Assembly: GCF_002215215.1 (NCBI RefSeq)
Contig: NZ_CP018632.1
Span: forward strand, 2,414,501 to 2,478,500
Reading direction: 5' to 3'
Length of the DNA stretch: 64,000 bases
Source: Granulosicoccus antarcticus IMCC3135
GTDB taxonomy: Bacteria; Pseudomonadota; Gammaproteobacteria; Granulosicoccales; Granulosicoccaceae
Position 1 is the stretch's first letter; the number at the start of each line of letters is the position of its first letter. Positions 9,162 to 18,777 of the stretch are shown here, in pieces. The notes beneath the pieces are model-generated. The model had not been told where the DNA came from. It saw only the letters and a program-made list of their open reading frames with translations, and did not search any database. The position numbers and the translations under genes were made by a program.

Positions 9162-9630
9162 TCAGGACAATATCATCGAAACATAGCCACCTATCAGTGC
9201 CAGTACTGTCGTTAATGCATAACTGACTGGATAAGGTACGGCTGCTACAGAACTGCCTGACTCCTCCATGATGGCGTTCAGACCCGGAGTGCTGTTGCGA
9301 GCGCCGGTGGAGGCGCCAGCAGCAATGATGGAATTGAGGCCGAAGAATTTTATCCCTATCCAGAAGGCGATGAACGGTGGTATCAATGCGCCGGCAGTGC
9401 CGATCAGAGCTAGCCAGAGGATTGTATCGCCGCCCAGGGCTGTGATGACCTTGGGCCCAACGTTGGCAGACAAAACAGCAACAAAAGCATTCAGTCCGAA
9501 ATCCTGTAGAAAGCTGCGGGCTCCTTCATGCACGGGACCGCCGAACTCTGGATTGCGGCTACGGAAATAGCTGACACCCACGCCTGCCATGATGACACCA
9601 GCCGATGTTCCAAGCGCAAATGGTATGCCC
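9162..9630 (-). pseudogene. AspT-type transporter, C-terminal remnant
   Basis: This encodes the last 142 residues plus some upstream homology of the AspT-family exchanger found intact at 31962-33734. Protein identity is near 97 percent by eye (for example EGARSFLQDFGLNAFVAVLS and NSIIAAGASTGARNSTPGLN). Homology runs through the stop codon and stops sharply at 9630, exactly where group II intron sequence begins. Nucleotide differences from the intact copy are mostly third-position, so the copy diverged under coding constraint before it was truncated. Confidence 0.9.
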
Positions 9631-9708
9631 CTTCTCGAACCGCCCGGTGCGGACCCGCATGCCGGGTGGTGTGGGAGGGGCCCGACTTCGGTCGGCCCCT
9701 ATCCTGAT
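9631..9708 (+). mobile_element. Group II intron, 3'-terminal fragment (domains V and VI)
   Basis: The segment contains the GAACCGCCCGGTGCGGACCC and GCATGCCGGGTGGTGTGGG halves of a bacterial group II intron domain V-like hairpin. A domain VI-like stem follows (AGGGGCCCGAC, loop, GGTCGGCCCCT), and it closes with CTATCCTGAT, which resembles the usual 3' intron end. The reverse-transcriptase gene and domains I-IV are absent. The left end abuts the transporter remnant and the right end abuts the DUF222 copy B, so the intron probably entered copy B and a deletion then removed the intron body and neighbouring DNA. Confidence 0.8.
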
Positions 9709-10276
9709 CAAGAGTGTGTTGCCGTTACTAACAGTCTTCCAGCTGAATGATCGAGCTTCGATCTGTTGCAGGCTCCGGCGCTCTCTCCGTCGATGCCGTT
9801 TTGATCCGCATCATGCTGCCAACGGTACTCATGGCATAGGCGCTCTAAATCAGAGACGGATGCATTCAATGTTGTGTGGCACAACAGGGCTTCACTGTTC
9901 TCATCGGCGACTCTCGATAGTAAGCGTACGATTGACCAGGTGAGTTTGCCGCCTCTGAATAAGGCTTGAGTGATCGGTAGGGTTTGAAGTTTGCGACCTA
10001 CGCGCAAGTAATCCCATCCCAGTGCCAGGCTGATACCCATCTCAAGATTCATCCAGGCGACGCAATGGCGGGAGCCTGACGACTTCCATCTACCCAGGCT
10101 GTCAAAGCGTACAAGTAGCTCCAGTTGATCGGCCATGCCTGAGGACAGGTCTTGCCCCAGCTGTTTCAGTCGACGGGCAATAGCCGGTAGCTCGTCGGGA
10201 ATGGTTTTGCCGGGGAGATCGGTCTCCGGCGCAATGGCAGAGCCATCCGTCAGGGACATGAAGAAGCGCAAGTAAT
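9709..10276 (-). pseudogene. DUF222/HNH gene, copy B, broken
   Basis: This corresponds to about residues 50-237 of the intact gene at 5960-7561, for example LKQLGQDLSSGMADQLELLV identical in both. The N-terminal 50 codons are gone, a frameshift follows the equivalent of residue 213 (SAGACNRSKLDHS replaces the family sequence), and the whole HNH half is missing beyond the intron fragment. No nuclease can be made. Confidence 0.9.
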
Positions 10277-10351
10277 GATGGCGTATCTCGTGCCGTTAAA
10301 ATCGTGCCTTTACAGGAGGAGATATTATCTTTTCCTGCATCCCTGAAAGCT

Positions 10352-11383
10352 TTAGTCCCTTGGGCTTGCAGCCACCGGTTCAATTGTTCTGCGAAGGCTG
10401 TCAAGCGTGTTTAGAAGAAGTTTGCCGCCTCGACTGCCTAGTGTCCGCAGACTTCGATCGAAGACTGACAACGAAAGAAGGTAGACCAATAGCCAGGTTG
10501 CCATTATGCAGATCAGTGAGACTGCAACAGGTCCGTAACGCTCGAACGCCAGACCGAGCCATGGCGTTGTCGGTAGAACGAAGAAGCCATGCAACAAGTA
10601 GATAGCCAGGCTGCGTTTTCCAGCTTTGACAAACACAGTGCGTAACAGGTCTGCCGATGTGAGCAGAGTCAAGGTCATAACTGCAGCGATGGTGATCAAT
10701 AGCGCGCGGACGAGTACTCCTTGGCTGAATGAGACATCCAGAACGGCGAAACCGTTGCTGCCATATAGCCAGCCCGCGCCTACGTTTGCGTACCACAAAG
10801 CTGCGGCGAGTATCAGGCTTGTCAATGACAATACCATGGTGACAGGTCGGGAAATCGTCGTAGCTTTATCGAATGCTGCCTGGCCGATGACGTAGCCTCC
10901 TATGAACCAAGGCAGGAAGTACAGGGCACGATCGAGCGTGGGCAGGTATTCAAGAACGGGTAGGGCACCGCTGCCCAGCCCAACTGCCACGCTGATCAGA
11001 AGAGCCAGGCGCGGCGATGCGGGTGCAAGTGTCATGGCGATGAGCCAGAAAACCATGGCCAGCAGGAACCAGAGTAGCCAGAACGGGTCCAGCCATGCAA
11101 ACTGTTTGTTGCTCTCCATGAAGGGCAGATACAAAAAATACAGGCACTGAAATATCACCAGCAGGCTGACGAGTACGGCGATTCTTCGCTTCACATTGTC
11201 AGGCTTGCTTGTCATACCGGCCAGAAAGATGAACGCTGGCATGTGGAACGCGTAGATTGCCGTTAGCAGGTAGCGAATCAGGCCCTCGTTCCAGTAGTTG
11301 GTAGCCTCCAGCAAGTGGCCTAGTACCACCAGCGCAATCAGCATGCCTTTGGCGCTGTCTAGCCGACTGTCACGTGTGTTCAT
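10352..11383 (-). CDS. Acyltransferase-3 family membrane protein (copy B)
   Basis: This 343-residue paralog of the gene at 7665-8696 is collinear over its whole length, with most changes in loops and conservative positions. The catalytic first helix (RDSRLDSAKGMLIALVVLGH) and the AFHMPAFIFLAGM helix are unchanged. Unlike its duplicated neighbour, this copy stayed open, so selection may still act on it. Two Met codons are adjacent; I use the one at 11383 because it matches the start of copy A. It may use a different acceptor from copy A, but the sequence does not show which. Confidence 0.85.
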   Translation of the reverse strand: MNTRDSRLDSAKGMLIALVVLGHLLEATNYWNEGLIRYLLTAIYAFHMPAFIFLAGMTSKPDNVKRRIAVLVSLLVIFQCLYFLYLPFMESNKQFAWLDPFWLLWFLLAMVFWLIAMTLAPASPRLALLISVAVGLGSGALPVLEYLPTLDRALYFLPWFIGGYVIGQAAFDKATTISRPVTMVLSLTSLILAAALWYANVGAGWLYGSNGFAVLDVSFSQGVLVRALLITIAAVMTLTLLTSADLLRTVFVKAGKRSLAIYLLHGFFVLPTTPWLGLAFERYGPVAVSLICIMATWLLVYLLSLSVFDRSLRTLGSRGGKLLLNTLDSLRRTIEPVAASPRD

Positions 11384-11529
11384 CAAGCGAACCCTGTTTT
11401 ATCGATACGATTTTGAGGTGTAAGCTAGCAGTTGCACTCGTTAGCGATAACAGGTTTAAAAAATAGTAGGAATCTTATACTTCCTGGAAGCGTATTCCAG
11501 TGTCGTAGGGTTGCCGGATTGTCAGTATG

Positions 11530-11778
11530 TCACGGTCTACGAACGGAGTTTCCACCCGAGATTATGCTGTTGATCAGCGCAGCCACCGCCCTGTGCGTTT
11601 CGACACTGCATTCGGAATTGACATCGGATTCGACTACATTTTCATGCGCAGCCGCTGCATCCTCGAGGATGTCCATGATGGCGCTCTCCGGCAGCACTCG
11701 CGCGTCGTTGAGCGCAAGAAGCAGCGACTCGCAAATCGAAAGTGCGGCTATTCCCGAATGCGTGTTATGTTCGGACAT
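11530..11778 (-). CDS. Small conserved-looking protein, function unknown
   Basis: This 82-residue acidic protein starts MSEHNTHSGIAALSICESLL and contains VLPESAIMDILEDAAAAHEN, which looks like two amphipathic helices. I recall similar small proteins beside stress and regulator genes in proteobacteria, but I know no function. The ATG at 11778 is preferred because an AAAGG lies about 11 bases upstream; the frame stays open for 23 more codons. It is divergent from the Crp/Fnr gene at 11919, with 140 bp between them. Confidence 0.6.
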   Translation of the reverse strand: MSEHNTHSGIAALSICESLLLALNDARVLPESAIMDILEDAAAAHENVVESDVNSECSVETHRAVAALINSIISGGNSVRRP

Positions 11779-11918
11779 TGTATGCGGGCCTTTCAGGTGG
11801 CGATGCTTGCACAGAGAGCCTGAGCAACGTTTGAGACAGACTGTCAAATAACGAGCGAGTTCGGGCTAATCGACATCAGTCACCGGCACGATTCGTTGAG
11901 CAACGCTCAGCGATACCC

Positions 11919-12662
11919 ATGGGAATAGTGCACAACATCAAGAACATGCCATTGGCGCGAAAACTGGGTGCCTTTGTGGCCTTGTCAGAGATTGAGCATA
12001 CCGTGCTTGAAGGCTTGCATAAGCGCCGTCGCACTTTTTGCGCGGGACGCGATCTGGTGCATCAGGGGCAATCTGGTCAGGCGGCCTATATCCTTGTTTC
12101 AGGTTGGGCCTGTTCTTATAAAATCCTGATGAATGGGCATCGACAAATTGTCGATTTCCAGATTCCAGGCGATTTTCTGGGATTGCGCAGCGTTCTGTTG
12201 AAGTTATCGGATCACAGCGTTGAGCCGATCTCTGACATCGAAGTGACAGAAGTCAACGTGTCTGATCTGCTAGAGGCCTTTGCAGAGACGCCTCGATTGG
12301 CCGCAGCGGTCCTTTGGGCTGTGTCTCGCGATGAGGCCATGGTGGTTGAGCATCTTGTCGACATTGGTCGCCGCAATGCGGCAGAACGTATGGCTCATTT
12401 CCTGTTGGAACTCGGTGCCAGGCTGTCTCTCGTCGGCTTGGGCAGTAAGGCAGGTTATGCCTGCCCACTGTCACAGTACTTGCTGGCTGATGCCCTTGGT
12501 TTGAGTTCTATCCACGTCAACCGGGTGCTGAGAAAGCTGCGCGAGACTGGCATGCTCACGTTCCGGGAAGGGTATGTCGCATTCGACAATTATGAACAGC
12601 TGATCGAATTTGCCGAGTTTGATCCGGTCTATCTGGATCAGGCTGGACCGCTGTTGCCCTGA
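11919..12662 (+). CDS. Crp/Fnr-family regulator 1
   Basis: The 247 residues show a cyclic-nucleotide-binding-like beta roll (about residues 18-130, with HQGQSGQAAYILVSGWACSY and FQIPGDFLGLRSVL). A dimer helix and a C-terminal winged HTH follow (LSQYLLADALGLSSIHVNRV, then LRKLRETGMLTF). The Arg and Ser of a cAMP pocket are not conserved, and there is no N-terminal Cys cluster as in Fnr, so the signal is unknown. It is about 85 percent identical by eye to the regulator at 22522. Both lie in the stress island and probably arose by duplication. Confidence 0.9.
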   Translation: MGIVHNIKNMPLARKLGAFVALSEIEHTVLEGLHKRRRTFCAGRDLVHQGQSGQAAYILVSGWACSYKILMNGHRQIVDFQIPGDFLGLRSVLLKLSDHSVEPISDIEVTEVNVSDLLEAFAETPRLAAAVLWAVSRDEAMVVEHLVDIGRRNAAERMAHFLLELGARLSLVGLGSKAGYACPLSQYLLADALGLSSIHVNRVLRKLRETGMLTFREGYVAFDNYEQLIEFAEFDPVYLDQAGPLLP

Positions 12663-12707
12663 AACGCTCAGTTTATTGCTGAATGGGCTCTTACTCCGCT
12701 TTCGTCT

Positions 12708-12753
12708 ACGTGCGCTGGCGTACAGACGCAAATCAGTGAGTGATTTCTAATGG
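12708..12753 (+). promoter_or_regulatory. Shared upstream element, xfp site
   Basis: Three boxes are present: GCTGGCG-N-ACAGAC from 12714, AGTGAG at 12735 and AATG at 12749. The same boxes occur at nearly the same offsets (21-22 and 35-36 bp) upstream of the regulator at 22522 and the kinase at 27466. This copy lies about 70-110 bp before the phosphoketolase start. Confidence 0.6.
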
Positions 12754-12820
12754 TTACTTCCAATCCGGCGTTTCGCACGGGAATTGAACCCACAGCAGCG
12801 TATGGTCAAAAAGGAACCCT

Positions 12821-15199
12821 ATGCCTACCGATCATAAAACCCTCACGCCCGATCTGCTCGCTCGTATGGACGCCTACTGGCGCGCTGCGAACTATCTGGC
12901 GGTTGGGCAGATCTATCTGGGTGAGAACCCTCTACTGAGGCGGCCGCTTGCACTTGCAGATGTGAAGCCCATGTTGCTCGGACATTGGGGGACGACTCCG
13001 GGGCAGAACTTCATCTACGTGCACCTGAATCGGGTCATCAAGAAATACGATCTGAATATGATCTATGTCTCGGGTCCGGGACATGGAGGTCCGGCAGTGG
13101 TTGGCAACACCTATCTGGAAGGTACCTACAGCGAGGTCTATCCCGACATCAGTCGTGATGTGGAGGGTTTGCAAAAACTGTTTCGTCAGTTCTCGTTTCC
13201 CGGCGGAATTCCGAGCCACGCATCGCCCGAGTGTCCGGGGTCGATCCACGAGGGTGGGGAGTTGGGCTACTCGCTCAGCCATTCATTCGGCGCCGCGTTC
13301 GACAACCCCGATCTGATCGTCGCCTGTATTGTTGGTGATGGCGAAGCGGAGACCGGGCCGTTGGCCACGGCGTGGCATTCAAACAAGTTTCTCGACCCAA
13401 TGACTGATGGTGCCGTGTTGCCGATACTGCACCTTAACGGCTACAAGATTGCCAATCCGACATTGTTGGCGCGCATCACGCGCGAGGAGTTGGATCAGTT
13501 GCTGCGTGGCTATGGGTGGACGCCATTGTTTGTTGAAGGCTCTGATCCGGCTTTGATGCACGAGGCTATGGCCACAGCTTTGGACGATTCGGTGGAGCAG
13601 ATTTGCAAGATTCAGCAAGAGGCGCGCGCCAGCGGTCACGCGGTGCGACCACGTTGGCCGATGATTGTACTCGATTCACCCAAGGGTTGGACCGGACCCA
13701 AAGAGGTCGACGGCTTGCAGATAGAAGGTACCTTTCGCGCCCATCAGGTGCCGATCAAAGACCCAGCCACGCACCCGGGCCATCTTGCGCTGCTCGATGA
13801 CTGGTTGCGCAGCTATCGTGCTGAGGAGCTGTTCGACGAGCAGGGCAGGTTGATTCCGGAGCTCGCCGAACTGGCACCCATCGGTACGCGGCGTATGGGA
13901 GCAAACCCGCATGCCAATGGCGGACAGTTGCTGCGCGATTTGCATTTGCCCGACTTTCGCGAGTACGCGTTCAAGGTGCCCGAACCCGGTGTTCCCGGCA
14001 TTGGCGATACGATCGTACTCGGGATGTTTCTGCGCGACGTGATGAAGTGGAACGAGGGGCAACGCAATTTTAGGGTCTTCGGTCCTGATGAGACGCTATC
14101 CAACGGCCTGGGGGCTCTCTTCGAGTTCACACCCCGCCAGTGGGATGCCGCGACGGTCGAAGGTGATGAATTTCTTGAACCGACTGGACGAGTCATGGAA
14201 ATGCTCAGCGAGCATCAGTGCGAGGGTTGGCTTGAAGGCTATTTGCTGACGGGGCGCCACGGTCTCTTCAATTGTTACGAAGCCTTCATCCACATTGTCG
14301 ATTCGATGTTCAACCAGCACGCGAAGTGGCTCAAGGTGACATCAACGATCCCGTGGAGGCGCAATATCGCTTCTCTCAACTACCTGCTTGCCTCGCACGT
14401 GTGGCGCCAGGATCACAACGGTTTCACACATCAGGATCCGGGCTTTATTGATCATGTTGTCAACAAGAAGGCCGAGATCACGCGTGTCTACCTGCCGCCT
14501 GATTCGAACTGTCTACTCTCGGTGATGGATCATTGTCTACGCAGTCGTCACTATGTGAACGTGGTGGTGGCTGGAAAGCATCCGGCACCGCAGTGGTTGA
14601 CGATGGACGCTGCTGTCAAGCACTGCATCAAGGGCATCGGTATCTGGGAGTGGGCCAGCAATGAGGGTGATGAAGCACCCGATGTTGTGATGGCTTGCTG
14701 CGGTGATGTACCAACGCTGGAAACACTGGCCGCGGTGTCGATTCTGCGTGAGCATCTGCCGACGCTGAAGATTCGCGTCGTAAACGTCGTCGATCTGATG
14801 CGGCTGCAGCCGCAAAGCGAGCACCCGCATGGCCTGATCGATGCCGATTTCGATGCGTTGTTCACGAAGGACAAACCGGTCATTTTTGCCTTCCATGGTT
14901 ATCCGTGGTTAGTCCATCGACTGAGCTACCGCCGCTGTAACCACGGCAATATTCACGTGCGCGGCTACAAGGAAGAGGGCACGATTACAACGCCCTTTGA
15001 CATGACGGTGTTGAACGATCTTGATCGTTTCCATCTTGCTATGGACGTCGTCGATCGTCTGCCACAGACCGGCGATCGGGGCCTGGCCTTGAAGCGAAAG
15101 CTCCAAGGCAAGTTGATGGAGCACAAAAAGCATATTCGCCTGCATGGCCAGGATATGCCGGAAATACGCAATTGGCGATGGGAGGCGGCTCCGGCATGA
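12821..15199 (+). CDS. xfp: Phosphoketolase (xylulose-5-P / fructose-6-P)
   Basis: Phosphoketolase cleaves xylulose-5-phosphate or fructose-6-phosphate with phosphate to acetyl-phosphate plus glyceraldehyde-3-P or erythrose-4-P, using thiamine diphosphate. The 792 residues equal the family length. Visible signatures are [17 protein letters not shown] (about 86-102), the TPP-binding [19 protein letters not shown] (172-190) with [11 protein letters not shown], and the C-terminal [14 protein letters not shown]. The stop overlaps the start of an aldolase remnant as ATGA, so xfp headed an operon with aldolase and transketolase, both now broken. The shared upstream element lies 5' of the gene. Which of the two substrates is preferred cannot be read from the sequence. 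Confidence 0.97.
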   Translation: MPTDHKTLTPDLLARMDAYWRAANYLAVGQIYLGENPLLRRPLALADVKPMLLGHWGTTPGQNFIYVHLNRVIKKYDLNMIYVSGPGHGGPAVVGNTYLEGTYSEVYPDISRDVEGLQKLFRQFSFPGGIPSHASPECPGSIHEGGELGYSLSHSFGAAFDNPDLIVACIVGDGEAETGPLATAWHSNKFLDPMTDGAVLPILHLNGYKIANPTLLARITREELDQLLRGYGWTPLFVEGSDPALMHEAMATALDDSVEQICKIQQEARASGHAVRPRWPMIVLDSPKGWTGPKEVDGLQIEGTFRAHQVPIKDPATHPGHLALLDDWLRSYRAEELFDEQGRLIPELAELAPIGTRRMGANPHANGGQLLRDLHLPDFREYAFKVPEPGVPGIGDTIVLGMFLRDVMKWNEGQRNFRVFGPDETLSNGLGALFEFTPRQWDAATVEGDEFLEPTGRVMEMLSEHQCEGWLEGYLLTGRHGLFNCYEAFIHIVDSMFNQHAKWLKVTSTIPWRRNIASLNYLLASHVWRQDHNGFTHQDPGFIDHVVNKKAEITRVYLPPDSNCLLSVMDHCLRSRHYVNVVVAGKHPAPQWLTMDAAVKHCIKGIGIWEWASNEGDEAPDVVMACCGDVPTLETLAAVSILREHLPTLKIRVVNVVDLMRLQPQSEHPHGLIDADFDALFTKDKPVIFAFHGYPWLVHRLSYRRCNHGNIHVRGYKEEGTITTPFDMTVLNDLDRFHLAMDVVDRLPQTGDRGLALKRKLQGKLMEHKKHIRLHGQDMPEIRNWRWEAAPA

Positions 15200-15718
15200 A
15201 TGCGAAGATACTGCGCGCCACGGCGGCTGCTCTGATGGCCGATGACAAGGGCTTGTTGGCAATGGATGAGAGTAATCCAACCTGCAACAAGCGCTTCGCC
15301 GCTCTAGGCATTCCACAGACCGAAGAGGCGAGGCGTGCGTGGCGCGAACTCATCATCACGACGCCGGGACTGGCCGACAGCATCAGCGGCGCGATTCTCT
15401 ACGATGAGACGATCCACCAGTTCTGTCAGGCTGAGGTCACCGCGCAGTTGCTGAACGAGGTCTTCGGACAACTATATGCTCAGGGCGTACTGCTGGAAGG
15501 TATGTTGCTCAAGCCGAATATGGTGCTCTCCGAGCTGGCCTGTTCCCACCAGAACAGTGTGGACAGGGTGGCCGATGCTACCGTGATTGCTCTATTGCGC
15601 GCCGTGCCCGCGGCCGTACCAGGCATCGCGTTCCTCTCGGGTGGTCAGAGAGTCGAGCTGGCGTTCTGCCGGTTGAGCGCGATGAACCGGTGCTTCGAGG
15701 CGCGCCTACCCTGGCCGC
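15196..15718 (+). pseudogene. Class I fructose-bisphosphate aldolase, internally deleted
   Basis: The N-terminal block (GLLAMDESNPTCNKRFAALG, then DSISGAILYDETIHQF) is followed directly by the family's C-terminal block (GVLLEGMLLKPNMV, then AVPGIAFLSGGQ). About 110-120 residues between them are missing, including the region with the Lys of the KWR motif. The Schiff-base Lys of LLKPNMV remains. The 3' end stops after PWPL and continues straight into transketolase in another frame, so the reading frame ends at 15747 after an unrelated tail. The product would not be an active aldolase. Confidence 0.9.
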
Positions 15719-16850
15719 TGAGGGCCTCTGGGTCAGGGGTTGGATAATGCTGTTGGCATGGCGATCGCCGAGGCGCACCTGGCGGCACGCTATAACTGCG
15801 ACGGTCATATGCCCATCGATCACCGCACTTGGGCCCTCGTCAGTGACGGTGATCTGATGGAAGGCGTGGCTGCCGAGGCTGCCTCACTGGCCGGTCATCT
15901 GCAGCTCAGCAAGCTCGTTTGCCTGTACGACGACAATCGTGTCACGCTGTCGGCAGGCACCGACATCACGTTCAGCGAAGATCGTGCTCTGCGCTTCAAG
16001 GCCTACGGCTGGCATACGTTGGTAGTCGACGACGGCAATGACCTGGATGCGGTGAATGCGGCGTTGGAGCTTGCACGTGCCGAGCAGTTGCGACCTTCGC
16101 TGATTCTCGTGCGCACGCACATCGGCTTCGGCTCGCCGCAACAGGACAGCTTCAAGTCTCACGGGGCGCCGCTGGGTGCGCAGGGTGTCAAGAGTACCAA
16201 GGAGGCGCTGGGCTGGCCGCTCGATCCACCGTTTCTGATCCCGGCGACGGCCCTCGTACATTTTCGACAGGCACTTGCACGCGGCGCGCAGGCGGAGGCC
16301 AATTGGGATACGCGTTGGAAATCCTACGCCCAGGCCTTCCCGGAGCTTGCTGCCGAGCTGCAAGGCCGACTGAACGGTGACCTGCCTGCGGACTGGGATG
16401 CTGATATCCCGGTCTTCGCCGCCGATCCCGAGGGCATGGCCACACGGGTCGCTGGTGGGCAGGTGTTGAACACAATCGCGAATCGACTGCCTGCGTTGTT
16501 CGGCGGTTCTGCCGACCTGGACCCGTCGACGCACACAGCGTTGCAGGGGCAGGGCACCTTCAACTCGCCGCTGCGCATTGGTGAAGACGCACAAGGCAGC
16601 GATGTGGGTGGCTGGAGTCGGGCTGGGCGCAACCTGCACTTCGGCGTGCGAGAGCATGCGATGGGCGCCATCGTAAACGGTCTGACGGTACACGGTGGTT
16701 ATCTTGTGTTCGGATCGAGGTTTTTAATTTTTCCCGACTATATGCGCCCCGCCATACGTCTGGCTGCTCTCATGGGTTTGCATGTGGTGTATGTGTTCAC
16801 GCACGACAGTATCGCGGTGGGTGAGGACGGCCCGACGCATCCCAGGCGGT
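15719..16850 (+). pseudogene. Transketolase, truncated at both ends
   Basis: The transketolase sequence begins abruptly at [20 protein letters not shown], a block that normally sits near residue 115, so the N-terminal substrate and TPP contacts are gone. It keeps [20 protein letters not shown], the pyrimidine-domain start ([11 protein letters not shown]) and [16 protein letters not shown], then breaks at VGEDGPTH, losing the C-terminal domain. The open frame could start at the ATG at 15748 or use codon 15740, but the catalytic core is incomplete. It is joined upstream to the aldolase remnant and downstream to an unrelated fragment. Confidence 0.9.
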
Positions 16851-17166
16851 CCAGACAATGCTGGCAGAAACGCAAAGTAACTGCCATCTGGCTTGCCAGG
16901 GTGTATATCAGATTGGGCGGCTTGTTGATGCCGGTGAACCGTTCGAGAATGAAGCCGACATGCTGAAGTCTTTTCTTGCACGTTGCGGGTCGAAAATGCT
17001 GATTGACTGCTGTCAGGTGGAGGGCGGTCTCGGCATCAGTGAATCCTTACCCAAGGGGGTTCAGGGATCCTTGCCGCTTGCTCGCATGTTCAGGGATATT
17101 GTCGGTACGACTTTGCTGGACTCACCGAATGACTTCCCGGAAGAGTTTATTGCAACGAACATTTGA
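16851..17166 (+). pseudogene. Probable acyl-CoA dehydrogenase C-terminal fragment
   Basis: About 105 codons in frame from [11 protein letters not shown] to IATNI and TGA. The mix of [38 protein letters not shown] and LARMFRDIVGT fits the C-terminal helical bundle of an acyl-CoA dehydrogenase-type flavoprotein (the QI-x-GG-x-G turn followed by RD). It lacks the N-terminal three quarters. It is a different gene from the remnant at 8941. The assignment is by motif only and is moderate. Confidence 0.5.
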
Positions 17167-17324
17167 TTGAAGAAAAACGTTTTTCTGCGATATCCAAATA
17201 TGTCAACTATTCGTAGTGTCTGCTGAATTCTGCGGATATCCACAATATGAATGATATTAACCAATCACCATAATAAGTGGGTCAGTGATTCAGCTGACGC
17301 GAAGTTATTTTTGAGAACCGGAAA

Positions 17325-18086
17325 ATGGATCTGAAAGGAAAAGTCATTGTGGTAACTGGAGCAGGCCGTGGGCTTGGTCTGAGTATGTCGCAGGCGTTCG
17401 CTGCCAAAGGTGCGAAACTGGCACTTGTTGATCTTGACGAAGCAGCTCTTGCTGATGCGGCAAAGCTGTGCCAGCAAGCGGGTGGCGAAGCCCGTTGTTA
17501 TCGAGCCAACGTAGCTGATGAATCCGAAGTAGTACAGCTGTATACGGACGTGGTGAATGACTTCGGCAGGCTCGATGGTACCGTCAATAATGCTGGCATC
17601 ACCCGCGATGGGTTATTGGTGAAGGTGAAGGATGGCAAGGTCGTCAAGAAAATGGAATTGAAAGAATGGCAATCAGTTATCGATGTTGATTTGACGGGTG
17701 TTTTTCTATGTGCTCGCGAAGCCGCGGTGAAGATGATCGAACTCGGCAAGCCCGGCCTCATTATCAATATCAGTAGTATCTCTCGAGCGGGAAATATAGG
17801 CCAGACGAATTATTCTGCGGCGAAAGCCGGAGTCGCAGCCATGACCGTAACCTGGGCAAAAGAGCTTGCTCGCTATAACATCCGTGTTGTGGCGATTGCC
17901 CCGGGTTTTGCCAACACGCCGATGGTGGCAGGCATGAAATCTGAAATTCTGGAGAAGGTTAAAAGCGGTATTCCGTTGAGACGCCTCGCAGAAGCTGATG
18001 AGATCGCCCTCACATCCGTGTTCCTGTTTGAGAACGACTATTGTACAGGTCGCGTTATTGAAGTTGATGGTGGCCTGCGCCTGTAA
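17325..18086 (+). CDS. Short-chain dehydrogenase/reductase (FabG-like)
   Basis: The 253 residues form a classical SDR. The NAD(P)-binding TGAGRGLGLS is at about residues 11-20, an acidic Asp follows strand 2 (LVDLDE, which favours NAD), NNAG is near 88, the catalytic Ser is in INISSISRAG and Tyr-x3-Lys is in YSAAK. A C-terminal IEVDGG is also present. It resembles beta-ketoacyl-ACP reductase and acetoacetyl-CoA reductase-type enzymes. The substrate is not determinable. The gene stands between an acyl-CoA dehydrogenase fragment and DUF1269, so it may once have belonged to a fatty-acid-type cluster. Confidence 0.88.
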   Translation: MDLKGKVIVVTGAGRGLGLSMSQAFAAKGAKLALVDLDEAALADAAKLCQQAGGEARCYRANVADESEVVQLYTDVVNDFGRLDGTVNNAGITRDGLLVKVKDGKVVKKMELKEWQSVIDVDLTGVFLCAREAAVKMIELGKPGLIINISSISRAGNIGQTNYSAAKAGVAAMTVTWAKELARYNIRVVAIAPGFANTPMVAGMKSEILEKVKSGIPLRRLAEADEIALTSVFLFENDYCTGRVIEVDGGLRL

Positions 18087-18190
18087 GCGGGTTTTATGTG
18101 TATGCACTTGCATTGTGCTAGGTGGTGCAGTCGGCTTTTACGATTACCACTAATTCAAAAATATAATTCTACAATCGGAGTATTAATAAA

Positions 18191-18724
18191 ATGAGTGATT
18201 TAATTGCGATCGTCCTTGAATCCAAGGACAAGGCACGAGAGGCACGCGCGGCGTTCGTTGCCATGCAGCGCGAACACTTGGTCGAAACAGAGGACAGTGT
18301 GGTGGTTTATCGAGATGCGAAGGGCCATATCAAACTCGATCAATCAGTCAATCTGACAAGGACGGGTGCGGCATCCGGAGGGTTTTGGGGTTTGTTTATC
18401 GGTATTATTTTCACCATACCGTTCGGAGGCTTTCTAGTACCGTTGCTTGCCAGTGTTTTCGGAGCCAGCATGGGGGCGCTTTCTGGGAAATTGTCAGACT
18501 ACGGTATTGAGGATGAAATGATGGTTGAGCTCAGTAGCGGCTTGGATGACAACAAGGCGGTGCTCTTCGTATTGCTCAGAAAAGCAACAATGGACAAGGT
18601 GTTGGAGCATCTTCAGCCTTTTAACGGAAAAGTATTGAAGACCTCTTTGACACATGAGCTGGAAGACAAGCTGCAGCAGGTTCTGGATAAATCACACGCG
18701 GCTACGGCGACGGCTGAAGCTTGA
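18191..18724 (+). CDS. DUF1269 family membrane protein
   Basis: This 177-residue protein has a soluble N-terminal part (LIAIVLESKDKAREARAAFV) and a glycine-rich hydrophobic hairpin at about residues 60-100 (GGFWGLFIGIIFTIPFGGFL, then GASMGALSGKLSDYGI). A C-terminal domain follows with NKAVLFVLLRKAT. This is the DUF1269 arrangement. Family members often sit beside stress genes and no biochemical role is known to me. It precedes dnaK by 53 bp on the same strand. Confidence 0.8.
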   Translation: MSDLIAIVLESKDKAREARAAFVAMQREHLVETEDSVVVYRDAKGHIKLDQSVNLTRTGAASGGFWGLFIGIIFTIPFGGFLVPLLASVFGASMGALSGKLSDYGIEDEMMVELSSGLDDNKAVLFVLLRKATMDKVLEHLQPFNGKVLKTSLTHELEDKLQQVLDKSHAATATAEA

Positions 18725-18777
18725 TACGACCTTGATATGTACACAACAATGTATTTCTATGCCTGAGGGTAAAAATC

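Larger units (their letters stand above)
9709..11520. repeat. Second copy of a tandem duplication
   Basis: The order DUF222/HNH then acyltransferase then about 130 bp of 5' flank occurs twice, at about 6849-8832 and 9709-11520, in the same orientation. The flanks match as well as the genes (the sequences after 8700 and after 11387 align to about GTTGCCGAATTGTCAG and GTTGCCGGATTGTCAG). Differences are spread throughout, so the event is old. Confidence 0.85.

Noticed and set aside
5960-11520. A prophage or complete transposon carrying the duplicated genes
   Set aside because: No integrase, phage structural gene, transposase or terminal inverted repeats were found around the duplication.
11828-11872. 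A copy of the shared element before Crp/Fnr gene 1
   Set aside because: ACAGAC, a box-2-like GAGCGAG and AATC occur, but all downstream boxes are shifted about five bases and box 1 is poor. Suggestive only.
15884-16693. A 269-codon antisense frame over the transketolase remnant
   Set aside because: Arg/Gln-rich shadow of a GC-rich coding strand without start signals.
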